A stretch of DNA of 53,758 bases from SIG454 sp045646365 (GCA_045646365.1 JAZRKP010000015.1:1-53758), one strand, 5' to 3'. Numbered from the stretch's first letter, positions 39,875 through 48,859 are shown. The notes: generated by a model not told the origin, from the letters alone. Program-made: numbers and translations.

Positions 39875-41056
39875 ATGTCGCTTAATTCATTGATTGAACT
39901 TATATTTTCCGCAGGCTCAATCGAGCGGTGGAATGACCATATCCGCCCGTCACGGGGTTTTACCGAACTTGACAAGCAGGCACATAAGATGCTTTATTCC
40001 TACATACTTTCAGGTCTTTCCGATGACATTGACCGTGTTAAGCTGGTTGAGGGCGGAATTTTTGAATTGTTACACCGCCTTGTTTTAACAGATATAAAAC
40101 CGCCTGTTTTTCACAGGCTTATGTCGGAAAAAGGTGAGCAGATTAACAAGTGGGTTATTTCCTCCCTTAAAGAAAATCTTGAGGGAATTCCAAACGGGTT
40201 CTTTGAGAAATTCAGGGAATATTACGAAAATCCCGACTATTCCAAAAACGAAAAGCAACTCCTTGACAGTGCTCACTACCTTGCAACAAAATGGGAATTT
40301 GATATAATTTACTCCAGTAACTCAACTTATTATGGTATTGACAAAACACGACGGGAGATTGATTTGAAGCTTGACAGTTTCAGCAGTCTTCCATATTTCT
40401 CAAAATTCGTGCATAACGAAAATCTGAAAGGGTTTGCAAGTCTTACGGGACAGCTCCGTTTTCAGCAAAGATGGTCAAAAACGCCTCGTCTCCCTGCTAC
40501 ATCGGTTATGGGACATATGCTTATTGTTGCAGTCTTGTCCTATCTTTGCTCATGCTATTTAAATGCTTGCCCAAAGCGACTGACCAACAATTTCTTTGGC
40601 GGACTTTTCCACGATGTTCCCGAAGTTTTAACCAGAGACATTGTTTCACCCGTTAAAAATTCCGTCGAGGGACTTGACGAGCTTATCAAGGAAATCGAAG
40701 AAATTCAGATGCAGGAAACTATTTACCCTCTCATTCCTAAAGAGTGGCAGAGTGAACTTGACTATTTTACACGGAATGAGTTTTCAAGTAAAATTATAAA
40801 AGACGGGGAAATAGTCTTTGCTTCAACCGACGAAATTTCAAGATGTTATAACGAAGAAAAGTTCTCACCTATTGATGGTGAAATCATTCGGCTCTGCGAT
40901 GTTTTCGGAGCATTTATTGAAACATATTTTTCTCATATAACAGGGGTAACTTCACCTGTTTTGAGAAGTGCCAATGCTGATATTTACAAAGCATACAAAA
41001 ATTCAAAAATAGGTGGATTTGATTTTGCACCTCTGTTCAAAGAGTTCAGAATTTAA
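39875..41056 (+). CDS. HD-domain phosphohydrolase-like protein
   Basis: 393 residues from the ATG with AAGGAGA 8 nt upstream (an in-frame ATG at 39851 lacks a site). The region about 205-360 has the HD arrangement: GHMLIVAVLSYL (first His), FFGGLFHDVPE (His-Asp), and LCDVFGAFIE (final Asp), so metal-dependent phosphohydrolase chemistry is likely; the YfbR/HD_3-like group acts on nucleotides. The N-terminal 180 residues are less recognisable, with a second histidine-containing helical segment (LDKQAHKMLYSYIL), possibly a degenerate HD repeat. It is a solitary rightward gene inside a leftward block. The substrate is unknown. Confidence 0.8.
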   Translation: MSLNSLIELIFSAGSIERWNDHIRPSRGFTELDKQAHKMLYSYILSGLSDDIDRVKLVEGGIFELLHRLVLTDIKPPVFHRLMSEKGEQINKWVISSLKENLEGIPNGFFEKFREYYENPDYSKNEKQLLDSAHYLATKWEFDIIYSSNSTYYGIDKTRREIDLKLDSFSSLPYFSKFVHNENLKGFASLTGQLRFQQRWSKTPRLPATSVMGHMLIVAVLSYLCSCYLNACPKRLTNNFFGGLFHDVPEVLTRDIVSPVKNSVEGLDELIKEIEEIQMQETIYPLIPKEWQSELDYFTRNEFSSKIIKDGEIVFASTDEISRCYNEEKFSPIDGEIIRLCDVFGAFIETYFSHITGVTSPVLRSANADIYKAYKNSKIGGFDFAPLFKEFRI

Positions 41057-41058
41057 CA

Positions 41059-41083
41059 AAAAGCCCGGTTTCCCGGGCTTTTC
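41059..41083. terminator. Bidirectional terminator
   Basis: AAAAGCCCGG (41059-41068) pairs with CCGGGCTTTT (41073-41082), loop TTTC. It serves the HD gene and the convergent radical SAM gene. Confidence 0.9.
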
Positions 41084-41099
41084 TTTTTCTATTAAAATT

Positions 41100-42050
41100 T
41101 TACATTTCACACAAGATGTTCTGTATCATATCTCCCTGATAAATATTATTATCCGCCATATATTTATCTATTCCGCCAAGAACACGGATTTTATCAACAC
41201 TCCATCTCGGCTCGATAAGATTTTCTTTTGAGCCGTCGCCCGTTATTCTCTCAATAACGCACTCTTTTGGAATATACCTAAGCTGATTACATACTGTTTT
41301 CACATACTCCTCGTAAGTCATAGGAGAAACAGTTCCGTTTTCAAGCTCCTTTGCCATAACCGTGCCTTTCATTATATGAAGCAAGTGAATTTTGACCCCG
41401 TCAGGATTAAGTTTCCCTACAGCTTTCGCAGTGCTTAGCATATCCTCAAAGCTCTCGTCATACAGTCCGTTTATAATATGTATACAAGTTCTTATCCCAG
41501 CTTGTTTGAGCCTTAAGAATCCTTTTTCAAACTCCGAAAAGCTATGTCCTCTGTTGCATTTTTCAGCAATATCGTCCCTGACTGTCTGAAGTCCTAACTC
41601 CACTGACACGTCAGTTTTCTCCGATAATTCCTTAAGATATTCAACAACATCTGCACCAAGGCAATCGCCCCGTGTTGCAATACTGATTCCGACAACATCA
41701 GGAAATTTCAAAGCCTCATCAAATCTTTCCTTTAATATATGAAGAGGTGCATAAGTATTTGAATGTGCCTGAAAATAGGCAATAAGCGGAACAGGTCCGA
41801 ACTTTTTGTAAATCCGCTCCCGTTCTTTTTCAAGCTGATTTGTTATGCTTCCTTTCCCCGTAAACTCCGACGCTCCGCTTATACAGTAAGTGCAACCGCC
41901 CACTCCGCATTTCCCGTCAATATTCGGGCAGGTGAACCCTGCATCTAAGGACGCTCTCATAACCCGCTTGCCATATTTATTTTTGAGATAATAATTCAGG
42001 GTATGATACCTTTTATTATCAGTCGCATAAGGAAACGGGTTATTATACAT
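41100..42050 (-). CDS. Radical SAM protein, YtqA/TIGR01212 type
   Basis: 316 residues from the ATG at 42050, which overlaps the ruvX stop by 8 nt (ATGTATAA); the longer frame only reads back through ruvX. The family start YHTLNYYLKNKYGKRV and the cluster-binding region CPNIDGKCGVGGCTYC are characteristic, as is TYAPLHILKERFDEAL. It belongs to the Elp3-like radical SAM superfamily; YtqA has been associated with tRNA thio-modification systems, but the reaction is not settled. Confidence 0.85.
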   Translation of the reverse strand: MYNNPFPYATDNKRYHTLNYYLKNKYGKRVMRASLDAGFTCPNIDGKCGVGGCTYCISGASEFTGKGSITNQLEKERERIYKKFGPVPLIAYFQAHSNTYAPLHILKERFDEALKFPDVVGISIATRGDCLGADVVEYLKELSEKTDVSVELGLQTVRDDIAEKCNRGHSFSEFEKGFLRLKQAGIRTCIHIINGLYDESFEDMLSTAKAVGKLNPDGVKIHLLHIMKGTVMAKELENGTVSPMTYEEYVKTVCNQLRYIPKECVIERITGDGSKENLIEPRWSVDKIRVLGGIDKYMADNNIYQGDMIQNILCEM

Positions 42051-42456
42051 TTCGATGACTGTCAAGATAGGATTGCAGAATAAACGCCGCCGCAATTTTA
42101 TCCACGCTATCCTTCCTTTTCTCCCCTCTGACATTGGTTTCGTTCATAAGATTGTGTGCGGAAACCGTTGTCAATCTTTCGTCCCAGAGAATAACAGGAA
42201 TATCCATAAGACTTTTTATCTCGTTTGCCAGTTTCTTAGATTTTTTTCCTCTGTCTCCCACTGTTCCGTTCATATTTTTCGGATACCCCAAAACAATCTT
42301 CTCCGCACCAAGCTCTGTTGCAAGTTCAACTGCTCGAAGAGCAACTTTCTTCATATTCTTTTCCTTAAAAGTTTCAACAGTCGAAGCAATAAGTCCCAGA
42401 GCATCGCTTGACGCAAACCCCGTTCTGCTGTCTCCAAAATCAATCCCAAGTATCAT
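42043..42456 (-). CDS. ruvX: Putative pre-16S rRNA nuclease / Holliday junction resolvase-like RuvX (YqgF)
   Basis: 137 residues from the ATG at 42456, with GGGGAGAG upstream. The RNase H-like fold is marked by MILGIDFGDSRTGFA (catalytic Asp7), VLGYPKNMNGT and LWDERLTT, with KIAAAFILQSYL near the end carrying the last acidic-site helix (DKIAA). It matures the 5' end of 16S rRNA in E. coli. It is translationally coupled to the following radical SAM gene. Confidence 0.93.
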   Translation of the reverse strand: MILGIDFGDSRTGFASSDALGLIASTVETFKEKNMKKVALRAVELATELGAEKIVLGYPKNMNGTVGDRGKKSKKLANEIKSLMDIPVILWDERLTTVSAHNLMNETNVRGEKRKDSVDKIAAAFILQSYLDSHRNV

Positions 42457-42541
42457 TTTTTCTCTCCCCAATCACTTGTTTACAAAATTTTAGCACAATT
42501 TCCTGTATTATGCAAGATGTTGATAAAAATATGCACCTATT

Positions 42542-42651
42542 TGTGGAAAAAGTCATATTTTCACACCATATCAACCCAAAACCTGTGGATAACTTTGTGG
42601 ATTATGGGTATTGTTACAGTTTTGAAATCATTATGAAACATTAAATCCACA
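42542..42651. promoter_or_regulatory. Cluster of DnaA-box-like sequences
   Basis: On the plus strand TGTGGAAAA (42542-42550, one mismatch), TGTGGATAA (42584-42592, exact reverse complement of TTATCCACA) and TGTGGATTA (42596-42604, one mismatch) share orientation; AAATCCACA (42643-42651, two mismatches) is reversed. The exact and third boxes are 12 bp apart. They fill the 196-bp gap between ruvX and the histidine kinase gene, where no other gene is visible. Confidence 0.5.
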
Positions 42652-42652
42652 G

Positions 42653-44182
42653 TTACTCCGTTTTTCCGTCAAGCTCAAAATAGAAAACAATACCTCCGTC
42701 TGTGTTGTATGCGCCGTATTTTTGGTTATGTGCTTTCATAATTGCAGAAACAATGGAAAGACCAAGTCCCTGACTTCCGTTATCCCTGGTTCTCGCCGAA
42801 TCAGCCATATAGAAACTCTTCCACACATTCTCAAGAACGCTGTCATCAACCACATCTCCCGTGTTAAACACATTAACCCGGACAATCCCGTCATTTTTCT
42901 CAATACCAACCTTGATTATTCTTTCCCCTGAACAATATTTTATAGCATTGGTCAGGTAGTTTACAAACGCTTCTTCAATGAGAAAATCGTCTGCCCAGAC
43001 ATAAATTTCTTCGTCAGTTTCAAGCTCTGCCGTTACCTCACTTTGCTGGAGCAGAATTGACTTTTGTTCCAGAATTTCGCGGATTTGTTCCGTTATATCA
43101 AACCTTGTTATATCAAGTCTTTCCCTGCCTGACTCAAGACGCATTAAGGACATAAGCTTTTTAATCAGCACATTCATTTTCCCTGCCTCGTCTAAAATAA
43201 CATCGCAGTAGTTCCTCCGCTCCGTTTCGTCAAGCTCCATTTCGTTAAGTCCCTCAGCATAAGCCTCAATTATAGAAATCGGTGTTTTAAGTTCGTGGGA
43301 CACATTTGACATAAACTCATTTCTCTGTCTGTCAATTTTTTCTTTTTTATCAATATCCTGCAAAAGTGCCGCATTGGCGGTCTTAAGATTAGAAATTGTT
43401 TTTTCAAGGTTTTCCGACATAGTGTTCATACTTTCACCCAGAACACCAACCTCATCATACGCCTCGCCCTCGTATTTATGGCTGAAATCCATATCTGCCA
43501 TTCGTCTTGCGATTTCCGAAAGTCTTCTCAGAGGTTTGACAAGTTTATTACTTAAAAGAGTCACAATCACCGCCGCAATAATCCATACAACAATGCCTAC
43601 AAAAATCAGGAATCTGTTAGAGAACACAACGCTCTCCGCAATGGGTGCCATTGATGACTGAATAATAACAAAGTAATTCCCCTTAGTTATGGCATAAAGT
43701 TCTATTGCCTGTGTTCCGAACGCAGGAATTTTCATCATAGACAACATATAGTTGTTTCCCGTTTCAAGAATTTCACGGCTATCACGGCCGAACTTACTCT
43801 CCTTATTCAGTATGGAAACCCTATCTCCGTCAACTATAATTTCAAAGGGAGCCTCTTTTTTGAACCGCAGAGCATTTTCAGGAATTGAGGTATACACCAG
43901 ATTGCGATCATTATTATAAATCATCGCCTGAATATTCGCATTAACACAAAGCTTTTCAATTTCAAGCCTTAATTCCTGATGACTTAAATCAGCATTGACA
44001 AGCTCTTCTATTTTACTCAAACGGTCAAAAACAATTTCTTTTTTCTGTTCTATATAGTATTTTTTAAAAACAAGAGCATTAAATATGACACATATACTGA
44101 TGACCAAAAATATTGTTATATTGACAAGCGCAAAGAGCCTCATTCTAAGGCTCTTTGAATATTTTTTATTCTTTTTTCTCAT
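42653..44182 (-). CDS. Membrane sensor histidine kinase
   Basis: 509 residues. TM1 is about 15-39 and TM2 about 189-213, bounding a roughly 150-residue extracellular sensor. A HAMP domain (about 211-265), DHp domain with phosphoacceptor His296 (SNVSHELKTP) and an ATPase domain with N-box NYLTNAIKYC, VFNTGD and QGLGLSIV follow. It should autophosphorylate and pass phosphate to the response regulator whose gene overlaps it by 17 nt. There is no PAS domain, unlike WalK. The ligand is unknown; the EamA-like or lantibiotic-type partners sometimes seen beside such kinases are absent. Confidence 0.93.
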   Translation of the reverse strand: MRKKNKKYSKSLRMRLFALVNITIFLVISICVIFNALVFKKYYIEQKKEIVFDRLSKIEELVNADLSHQELRLEIEKLCVNANIQAMIYNNDRNLVYTSIPENALRFKKEAPFEIIVDGDRVSILNKESKFGRDSREILETGNNYMLSMMKIPAFGTQAIELYAITKGNYFVIIQSSMAPIAESVVFSNRFLIFVGIVVWIIAAVIVTLLSNKLVKPLRRLSEIARRMADMDFSHKYEGEAYDEVGVLGESMNTMSENLEKTISNLKTANAALLQDIDKKEKIDRQRNEFMSNVSHELKTPISIIEAYAEGLNEMELDETERRNYCDVILDEAGKMNVLIKKLMSLMRLESGRERLDITRFDITEQIREILEQKSILLQQSEVTAELETDEEIYVWADDFLIEEAFVNYLTNAIKYCSGERIIKVGIEKNDGIVRVNVFNTGDVVDDSVLENVWKSFYMADSARTRDNGSQGLGLSIVSAIMKAHNQKYGAYNTDGGIVFYFELDGKTE

Positions 44183-44852
44183 TGTCTTCTACCTCAAACT
44201 TATACCCTATTCCTCTTACAGTTTTAATATAATCTCCGCATCCCAAAAGCTTACTTCTGAGCTTTTTAACATGGGTATCAACAGTTCTTGCGTCCCCGAA
44301 ATAGTCATAGTCCCACACATTATTAAGGATTTTATTTCTGGACAAAGCAAGACCTTTATTATCCACAAAATAGTTAAGAAGTTCAAACTCCTTAAAGCTT
44401 AGCATAATATCGCTCCCGCACACTTTAACCGTGTGGGCATCCTTATTTATCTCAATATCGCCAACAAGCCTTGTCCCACCTGTTATAATCTGATTACGCT
44501 TTAAAAGAGCCTCAACTCTTGCCACAAGAATTTTGGGTGAAAACGGTTTTGTTATATATTCATCTGCACCTAAATCAAAGCCGTGCAGTTCGTCGCTCTC
44601 CTCTGATTTTGCAGTGAGCATAATTATAGGAACGGCAGACTCTGTTCTGATTTTCCGACAAACCTCCCAGCCGTCAGCTTTAGGCATCATAACATCAAGA
44701 ATAACAAGGGCAATCTCTTTGTCCGAAACAAAAATATCTATCGCCTCTTCCCCGTCGGACGCTTCAATAACCTGATAATTTTTAGCCACAAGGAAGTCTT
44801 TCACTATTTTTCTTATTCTGCTTTCATCATCCGCTACAAGAACTTTTATCAT
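44166..44852 (-). CDS. OmpR/PhoB-family response regulator
   Basis: 228 residues from the ATG at 44852 (GGCGG upstream; an in-frame GTG lies 9 nt earlier). The receiver has Asp8/Asp9, phosphoacceptor Asp53 (LVILDVMMPK), IIMLTAK and ITKPFSPK. A winged-helix DNA-binding domain follows (about 130-225: DIMLSFKEFELL; GDARTVDTHVKKLRSKL; KTVRGIGYKFE). It forms a two-component system with the overlapping downstream kinase gene. Targets are unknown. Confidence 0.94.
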   Translation of the reverse strand: MIKVLVADDESRIRKIVKDFLVAKNYQVIEASDGEEAIDIFVSDKEIALVILDVMMPKADGWEVCRKIRTESAVPIIMLTAKSEESDELHGFDLGADEYITKPFSPKILVARVEALLKRNQIITGGTRLVGDIEINKDAHTVKVCGSDIMLSFKEFELLNYFVDNKGLALSRNKILNNVWDYDYFGDARTVDTHVKKLRSKLLGCGDYIKTVRGIGYKFEVEDNEKKE

Positions 44853-44928
44853 AATCCGCACCGCCTGTTTACTATCTTAAAACAAGTTTACCATATTTTT
44901 ATGTTCTTTTTGTGAAATTTAAGTATTT

Positions 44929-45717
44929 TTATAAAACCTCTCCCGTTTTACCCGGAAAAGTCATTTTAACAATAAAATCAATTCCCTCTTTCGCACCACA
45001 GCTTGCAATCATCTCCCTGACTGTGACATATGCCAAATCGGGATTATTATTTTCCTCGCTGAGGTGGCCGAGAAGAAACTTTTTAGTCCCCTCTTTAAAA
45101 AGTGACAGAGCAAGCTCCCCTGCTTTTTCATTGCAAAGATGCCCCTTATCGCCCCTGATTCGTCTTTTGAGCATATCCGGATAACTTCCCATTGCGAGAA
45201 GATTAAGGTCGTGGTTCGCCTCAATCATAACCTTGTCCGAACCGCAAAGGGCGTCAAACATAGACGGATTCACAAGTCCCGTATCTGTTGCAACAGACAC
45301 CTTTTCATCTCCCGAAACCATAGTATATCCAACGGGATTGACCGCGTCATGGGATATAGCAAATGCACAAACATTTATATCTCCGATTTTTACCGCCTCT
45401 TCCTCGATAATACACACATTTTCCTCCGAAACTCCCGGAAGAAGTTCACGCATACTTGTCCATGTGGCAGAATTGGCATAAACAGGAACATTATATTTTT
45501 TAGAGAAGAGGTTTATTCCCCGTATATGGTCATTATGCTCATGAGTAACAAAAATAGCGTCAATCTCCTCCGCCATAATACCTATATCAAAAAGAGCGGA
45601 AACCGTCATTTTGCAACTTATTCCGCAATCTATGAGTATTTTCGTTGTGTCGGAGAACACTGCCGTACAGTTCCCCTTACTACTGCTCCGCAGGGAGCAT
45701 ATATTAAGCCCGCTCAA
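44929..45717 (-). CDS. Metallo-beta-lactamase fold hydrolase (YycJ/WalJ-like)
   Basis: 262 residues. Metal-binding motif THEHNDHIRG (HxHxDH) plus ATDTG, EANHD and LGHLSEENN are those of the YycJ/WalJ group. WalJ proteins are linked to cell-wall and DNA metabolism and are normally encoded in the walRK operon. Here a two-component pair follows 76 nt downstream, but walH/walI are missing. A TTG start is chosen because AGGAGG lies 9 nt upstream. Confidence 0.85.
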   Translation of the reverse strand: MSGLNICSLRSSSKGNCTAVFSDTTKILIDCGISCKMTVSALFDIGIMAEEIDAIFVTHEHNDHIRGINLFSKKYNVPVYANSATWTSMRELLPGVSEENVCIIEEEAVKIGDINVCAFAISHDAVNPVGYTMVSGDEKVSVATDTGLVNPSMFDALCGSDKVMIEANHDLNLLAMGSYPDMLKRRIRGDKGHLCNEKAGELALSLFKEGTKKFLLGHLSEENNNPDLAYVTVREMIASCGAKEGIDFIVKMTFPGKTGEVL

Positions 45718-45730
45718 TTAAAAAGTCCTC

Positions 45731-45994
45731 CTATAAAATAAGTCCGATTAAAACCAGAAGAATAACCCCGGGAAATCCCAGAACCCCTGCAACCAAAGCA
45801 CTTATAGGGTTAATGGGAATAGTCAGACCGATTGATGCCCCCATATAATTGATAATAAGGAGCATAATTCCGCCCAAAAGTCCGTTAAAAACAGTTTTAA
45901 GTATCCATTTCACAGGTTTTGTCATAAGGAAAAATATCAAAGCAACGAGAATAATCCCGCCTATGTAAGCAATACTAGAATTTAAATCAATCAT
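45731..45994 (-). CDS. bofA: Pro-sigmaK processing regulator BofA family
   Basis: 87 residues from the ATG at 45994, with GGGGTGA 4 nt upstream; that length equals Bacillus BofA (87). Two hydrophobic segments: IAYIGGIILVALIFFL and a C-terminal region with IPINPISALVAGVLGFPGVI in parts (INPISALVAG, LGFPG). BofA inhibits SpoIVFB so that pro-sigmaK is cleaved only on a forespore signal. A longer open frame to 46105 overlaps the radical SAM gene. With spoIVA it supports sporulation; no spoIVFB is in the window. Confidence 0.85.
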   Translation of the reverse strand: MIDLNSSIAYIGGIILVALIFFLMTKPVKWILKTVFNGLLGGIMLLIINYMGASIGLTIPINPISALVAGVLGFPGVILLVLIGLIL

Positions 45995-46097
45995 AAAATC
46001 ACCCCAGTAAATTATATGCTTGTTCGCCTCGAAAAAATCACTTACCCTGCCGAAAATGTCACTGACCATATTAACTTTATCCAAAACAAAACCTATA

Positions 46098-46700
46098 TTA
46101 TTCAATGTATTCCCTCACTCGGTACGAAACACCGCACTCGTTTGCAATTTTTCTGCAATTCTCTATTTCCTCAGGACTTAAAACCTTGTCAACAACCGAG
46201 AAAATAACCTCTTTTGCGTATTTCTTTACCTCTTTCGCAAAATCAATCAATCCGTCAAAGGCATCAAGACCAAACCGACTCACGCAAAGAGCATCATATT
46301 TCTCCGCCGTGTCTGTGTTAAGGCTTATGGAAACAATATCAAAAAGTCCCTCCATTTCAGGAGCAATGTTTCTGCCAGCTATAAGACTGCCCTGACCGTT
46401 TGTGTTCACACGGATTTTCATTCCGTAATTCTCTTTTATCCATTTTGCAATATCTCTGCAATCATCAAATCTCTCAAATGGTTCACCAAAACCGCAGAAA
46501 ACAATCATATCAAATTTACTCAAATCCCTTTTCGCAATATCCTCTTTGATTTCCTCAACAGTTGGCTCTCTGTCCAGCCATAAATCGTCCTCACCGTTTA
46601 CATTATCGTGCTTATCTCTGACACAGAACGCACACTGGTTTGAGCATCTGTTGGTCAGGTTTATATAAAGTGAGTTTCCGCAAATATATGTTATTGTCAT
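46098..46700 (-). CDS. Radical SAM protein, TatD-associated type
   Basis: 200 residues, short for a radical SAM enzyme. Cluster motif CSNQCAFC (CxxxCxxC) follows LYINLTNR; the rest has FCGFGEPFERFDD and RVNTNGQGSL. This combination resembles the TatD-linked radical SAM family (TIGR04038), although no tatD lies here. The substrate is unknown. AAAGGAATGA precedes the ATG; it sits 14 nt after tsaD. Confidence 0.82.
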   Translation of the reverse strand: MTITYICGNSLYINLTNRCSNQCAFCVRDKHDNVNGEDDLWLDREPTVEEIKEDIAKRDLSKFDMIVFCGFGEPFERFDDCRDIAKWIKENYGMKIRVNTNGQGSLIAGRNIAPEMEGLFDIVSISLNTDTAEKYDALCVSRFGLDAFDGLIDFAKEVKKYAKEVIFSVVDKVLSPEEIENCRKIANECGVSYRVREYIE

Positions 46701-46714
46701 AAAATCATTCCTTT

Positions 46715-47719
46715 CTAATCAAGTGGCAGAGTTGCCGTGGCGTTTAAGTCAAGCTCCGCAACCTCACCATTCCGGTAAGCATAATATCCTGCACAGCCTA
46801 TCATAGCCGCATTATCCGTACATAAAATCGGTGACGGGTAAGAAAGCTCAAACCCGTTTTTCTTCGCCTTCTCCTCAATTCTCTCACGAAGAGGTCTGTT
46901 AGACGCAACACCGCCCGCCAATGCAACTTTGCTGACTCCGCATTTCTTGGCGCAGTCCATAAGGTGGCTCGAAAGCACATCAACAACCGCCTCCTGAAAA
47001 GACGCCGCAACATCAGATTTGTTGATTTCAATACCTTTCTGCTCAGCATTATGGATATAGTTTATAACCGCAGTCTTAACACCGCTGAAACTAAAATCAA
47101 AACCATCCTCACCCATATTGACTCTCGGGAAACGGATTGCCTCAGGATTTCCGCTCTCCGCCGCTTTCTGCACAGCAGGTCCGCCGGGATAACCAAGCCC
47201 CAAAACTCTTGAAACCTTATCAAACGCCTCACCTGCCGCATCGTCACAGGTTTTAGCTAACACCTCATAAGTATTATAATCTTTCACATAAACAATATGA
47301 CTATGCCCACCTGATGCCACAAGACACACAAAAGGAGGCTTAAAATCAGGGTTTTCTATATAGTTGGCACAGATATGCCCCTTTATATGATGAACAGGGA
47401 TTAAAGGCTTGTTAAGTGCATAGCTAAGTCCCTTTGCCGCCGAAACACCAACCAGAAGTGCCCCGACAAGACCCGGGCCATAGGTTACAGCGATTGCCTC
47501 AATATCATCAAAAGTAACTCCTGCTTCGGATAAAGCGGTATCAATAACCTTATTTATATTTTCAATATGCATCCTCGACGCAATCTCAGGCACAACACCG
47601 CCATAACGCTTGTGGGTATCAATCTGAGTATTTATAATATTTGACAAAACCGCCGTACCGTTTTCAACAACTGCCGCCGCAGTTTCATCACAAGAACTTT
47701 CTATTGCAAGAATTTTCAT
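46715..47719 (-). CDS. tsaD: tRNA threonylcarbamoyladenosine synthase subunit TsaD
   Basis: 334 residues from the ATG at 47719, with GGAAGTGA upstream and a promoter TSS near 47737 that excludes the longer frame. ASKHA ATPase fold: AIESSCDETAAAVVENG start, metal-binding HHIKGH, LVASGGHSHI, GEAFDKVSRVLGLGYPGGP in parts. With TsaB/TsaE/TsaC it makes t6A37 in ANN-decoding tRNAs; those partners are not in the window. Confidence 0.96.
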   Translation of the reverse strand: MKILAIESSCDETAAAVVENGTAVLSNIINTQIDTHKRYGGVVPEIASRMHIENINKVIDTALSEAGVTFDDIEAIAVTYGPGLVGALLVGVSAAKGLSYALNKPLIPVHHIKGHICANYIENPDFKPPFVCLVASGGHSHIVYVKDYNTYEVLAKTCDDAAGEAFDKVSRVLGLGYPGGPAVQKAAESGNPEAIRFPRVNMGEDGFDFSFSGVKTAVINYIHNAEQKGIEINKSDVAASFQEAVVDVLSSHLMDCAKKCGVSKVALAGGVASNRPLRERIEEKAKKNGFELSYPSPILCTDNAAMIGCAGYYAYRNGEVAELDLNATATLPLD

Positions 47720-47743
47720 AATTTCACTTCCATTCCACCCTAT

Positions 47744-47772
47744 ATTATACTTTAATAAAATCAATTTTGCAA
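47744..47772 (-). promoter_or_regulatory. Sigma-A-type promoter of the tsaD operon
   Basis: On the minus strand TTGCAA (47772-47767) and TATAAT (47749-47744), 17-nt spacer. Confidence 0.7.
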
Positions 47773-47782
47773 TAGTTTATTA

Positions 47783-47811
47783 TTGCAAATTTCACCAAAT
47801 TGTGATATAAT
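47783..47811 (+). promoter_or_regulatory. Sigma-A-type promoter of the alpha/beta hydrolase gene
   Basis: TTGCAA (47783-47788) and TATAAT (47806-47811), 17-nt spacer, back to back with the tsaD promoter. The leader is about 107 nt and holds interleaved short complements (47825-47831 with 47876-47882; 47834-47839 with 47886-47891). Confidence 0.7.
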
Positions 47812-47924
47812 TAGTCGATACATAAACTTTCAGCTATTTACCCTGACTTAACACAAGGTTATAAGAAAATATGTCGAAAGTTGTCAAATAGTACAAGTAA
47901 AATTTTTTTGTTGGAGATTTTAAT

Positions 47925-48614
47925 ATGAGAGAGAATATTGAATTAAACGGTAGAGAGGTTATAATTTGTCATCCCGAAAAGCCTAATGGGAAATGGGCAC
48001 TAAAAACAGAATACTTTGATGCTTTTCCTGAAGTGCAGAACTTTCTTTTGAGTTTGGGCTATTATATAGCTCATATAAAAAACAAAACTCGTTGGCATCA
48101 CCCTTCGGATACCGATGCAAGAGCAGAACTTGCAAAATATATGAACGAAAAATTTGGCGTGAGTAAAAAGTGCGTAATCATCGGAATGAGTTGTGGAGGA
48201 ATGCAGGGGATTTATTTTGCATCAAAATATCCGGAACTTGTTTCCTGTATGTATCTTGATGCACCTGTGGTAAATCTTCTATCCTGTCCTGCCGGTTTGG
48301 GCAAGGGAGGTTCTATGTTGTTTGAAGAATTTTATTCTCATACGGGAATGGAACTCGCTGATCTTTTGGGGTACAGAAACCATCCACTCGATCACTTGCC
48401 AATGCTGGTCAAACATAATATACCCATAATCCTTGTGAGTGGCGACAGCGACACTACGGTGCCCTATGATGAAAATGGCAAATACATTAATGATATTTAT
48501 ATCGAAAATAACTGCACAATAAAAACAATAATCAAAAAAGGCGGGGACCATCATCCCCACAGTCTTTTAGATAATTCGCCTATAATTGATTTTGTTTTAA
48601 AATATGATGTGTAA
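47925..48614 (+). CDS. Alpha/beta hydrolase
   Basis: 229 residues, no signal peptide. The nucleophile elbow is GMSCGG (Ser), the acid is in LVSGDSDTTVPY and the histidine in KKGGDHHPHSL, a complete catalytic triad in order. The region around HHPSDTDARAELAKYM resembles small esterase/acetylhydrolase-like families; the substrate is unknown. TTGGAGA precedes the ATG. Base composition looks more A/T-rich than in the core genes to the left. Confidence 0.78.
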   Translation: MRENIELNGREVIICHPEKPNGKWALKTEYFDAFPEVQNFLLSLGYYIAHIKNKTRWHHPSDTDARAELAKYMNEKFGVSKKCVIIGMSCGGMQGIYFASKYPELVSCMYLDAPVVNLLSCPAGLGKGGSMLFEEFYSHTGMELADLLGYRNHPLDHLPMLVKHNIPIILVSGDSDTTVPYDENGKYINDIYIENNCTIKTIIKKGGDHHPHSLLDNSPIIDFVLKYDV

Positions 48615-48859
48615 TAGCAACTAAATAAAATTTAAAATAAATAATTATGAATTCAATTTATCTTGTTTATAACAATTCGTGGAGATAGCTAATTTATGAC
48701 AACAGAGTTGTCAATTCATTAAAATTGATTGGCATCCAGATTATACAGTCTTTATAATAAGAGTGTTGGCGGGTGGATTATCAATAATAACATCCCTCAG
48801 TCAGCCACGAATACTGCTTTTCTTACGAATATAGCAAATTTCAGGAAGGATATATAAAT
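48615..48859. other. Gene-free gap between hydrolase and PHP genes
   Basis: An A/T-rich gap with no open frame of note. The only structure seen is a small hairpin GACAAC (48698-48703) AGA GTTGTC (48707-48712). No clear terminator T-tract or consensus promoter was found. Confidence 0.4.

Noticed and set aside
42408..42644. 78-residue rightward frame covering the DnaA-box cluster
   Set aside because: Its start lies inside ruvX on the opposite strand, there is no ribosome binding site, and the product is not protein-like.
42457..42652. Chromosomal replication origin
   Set aside because: dnaA, dnaN and an obvious AT-rich unwinding element are absent, and genes on both sides point the same way; a secondary DnaA-box cluster is the more modest reading.
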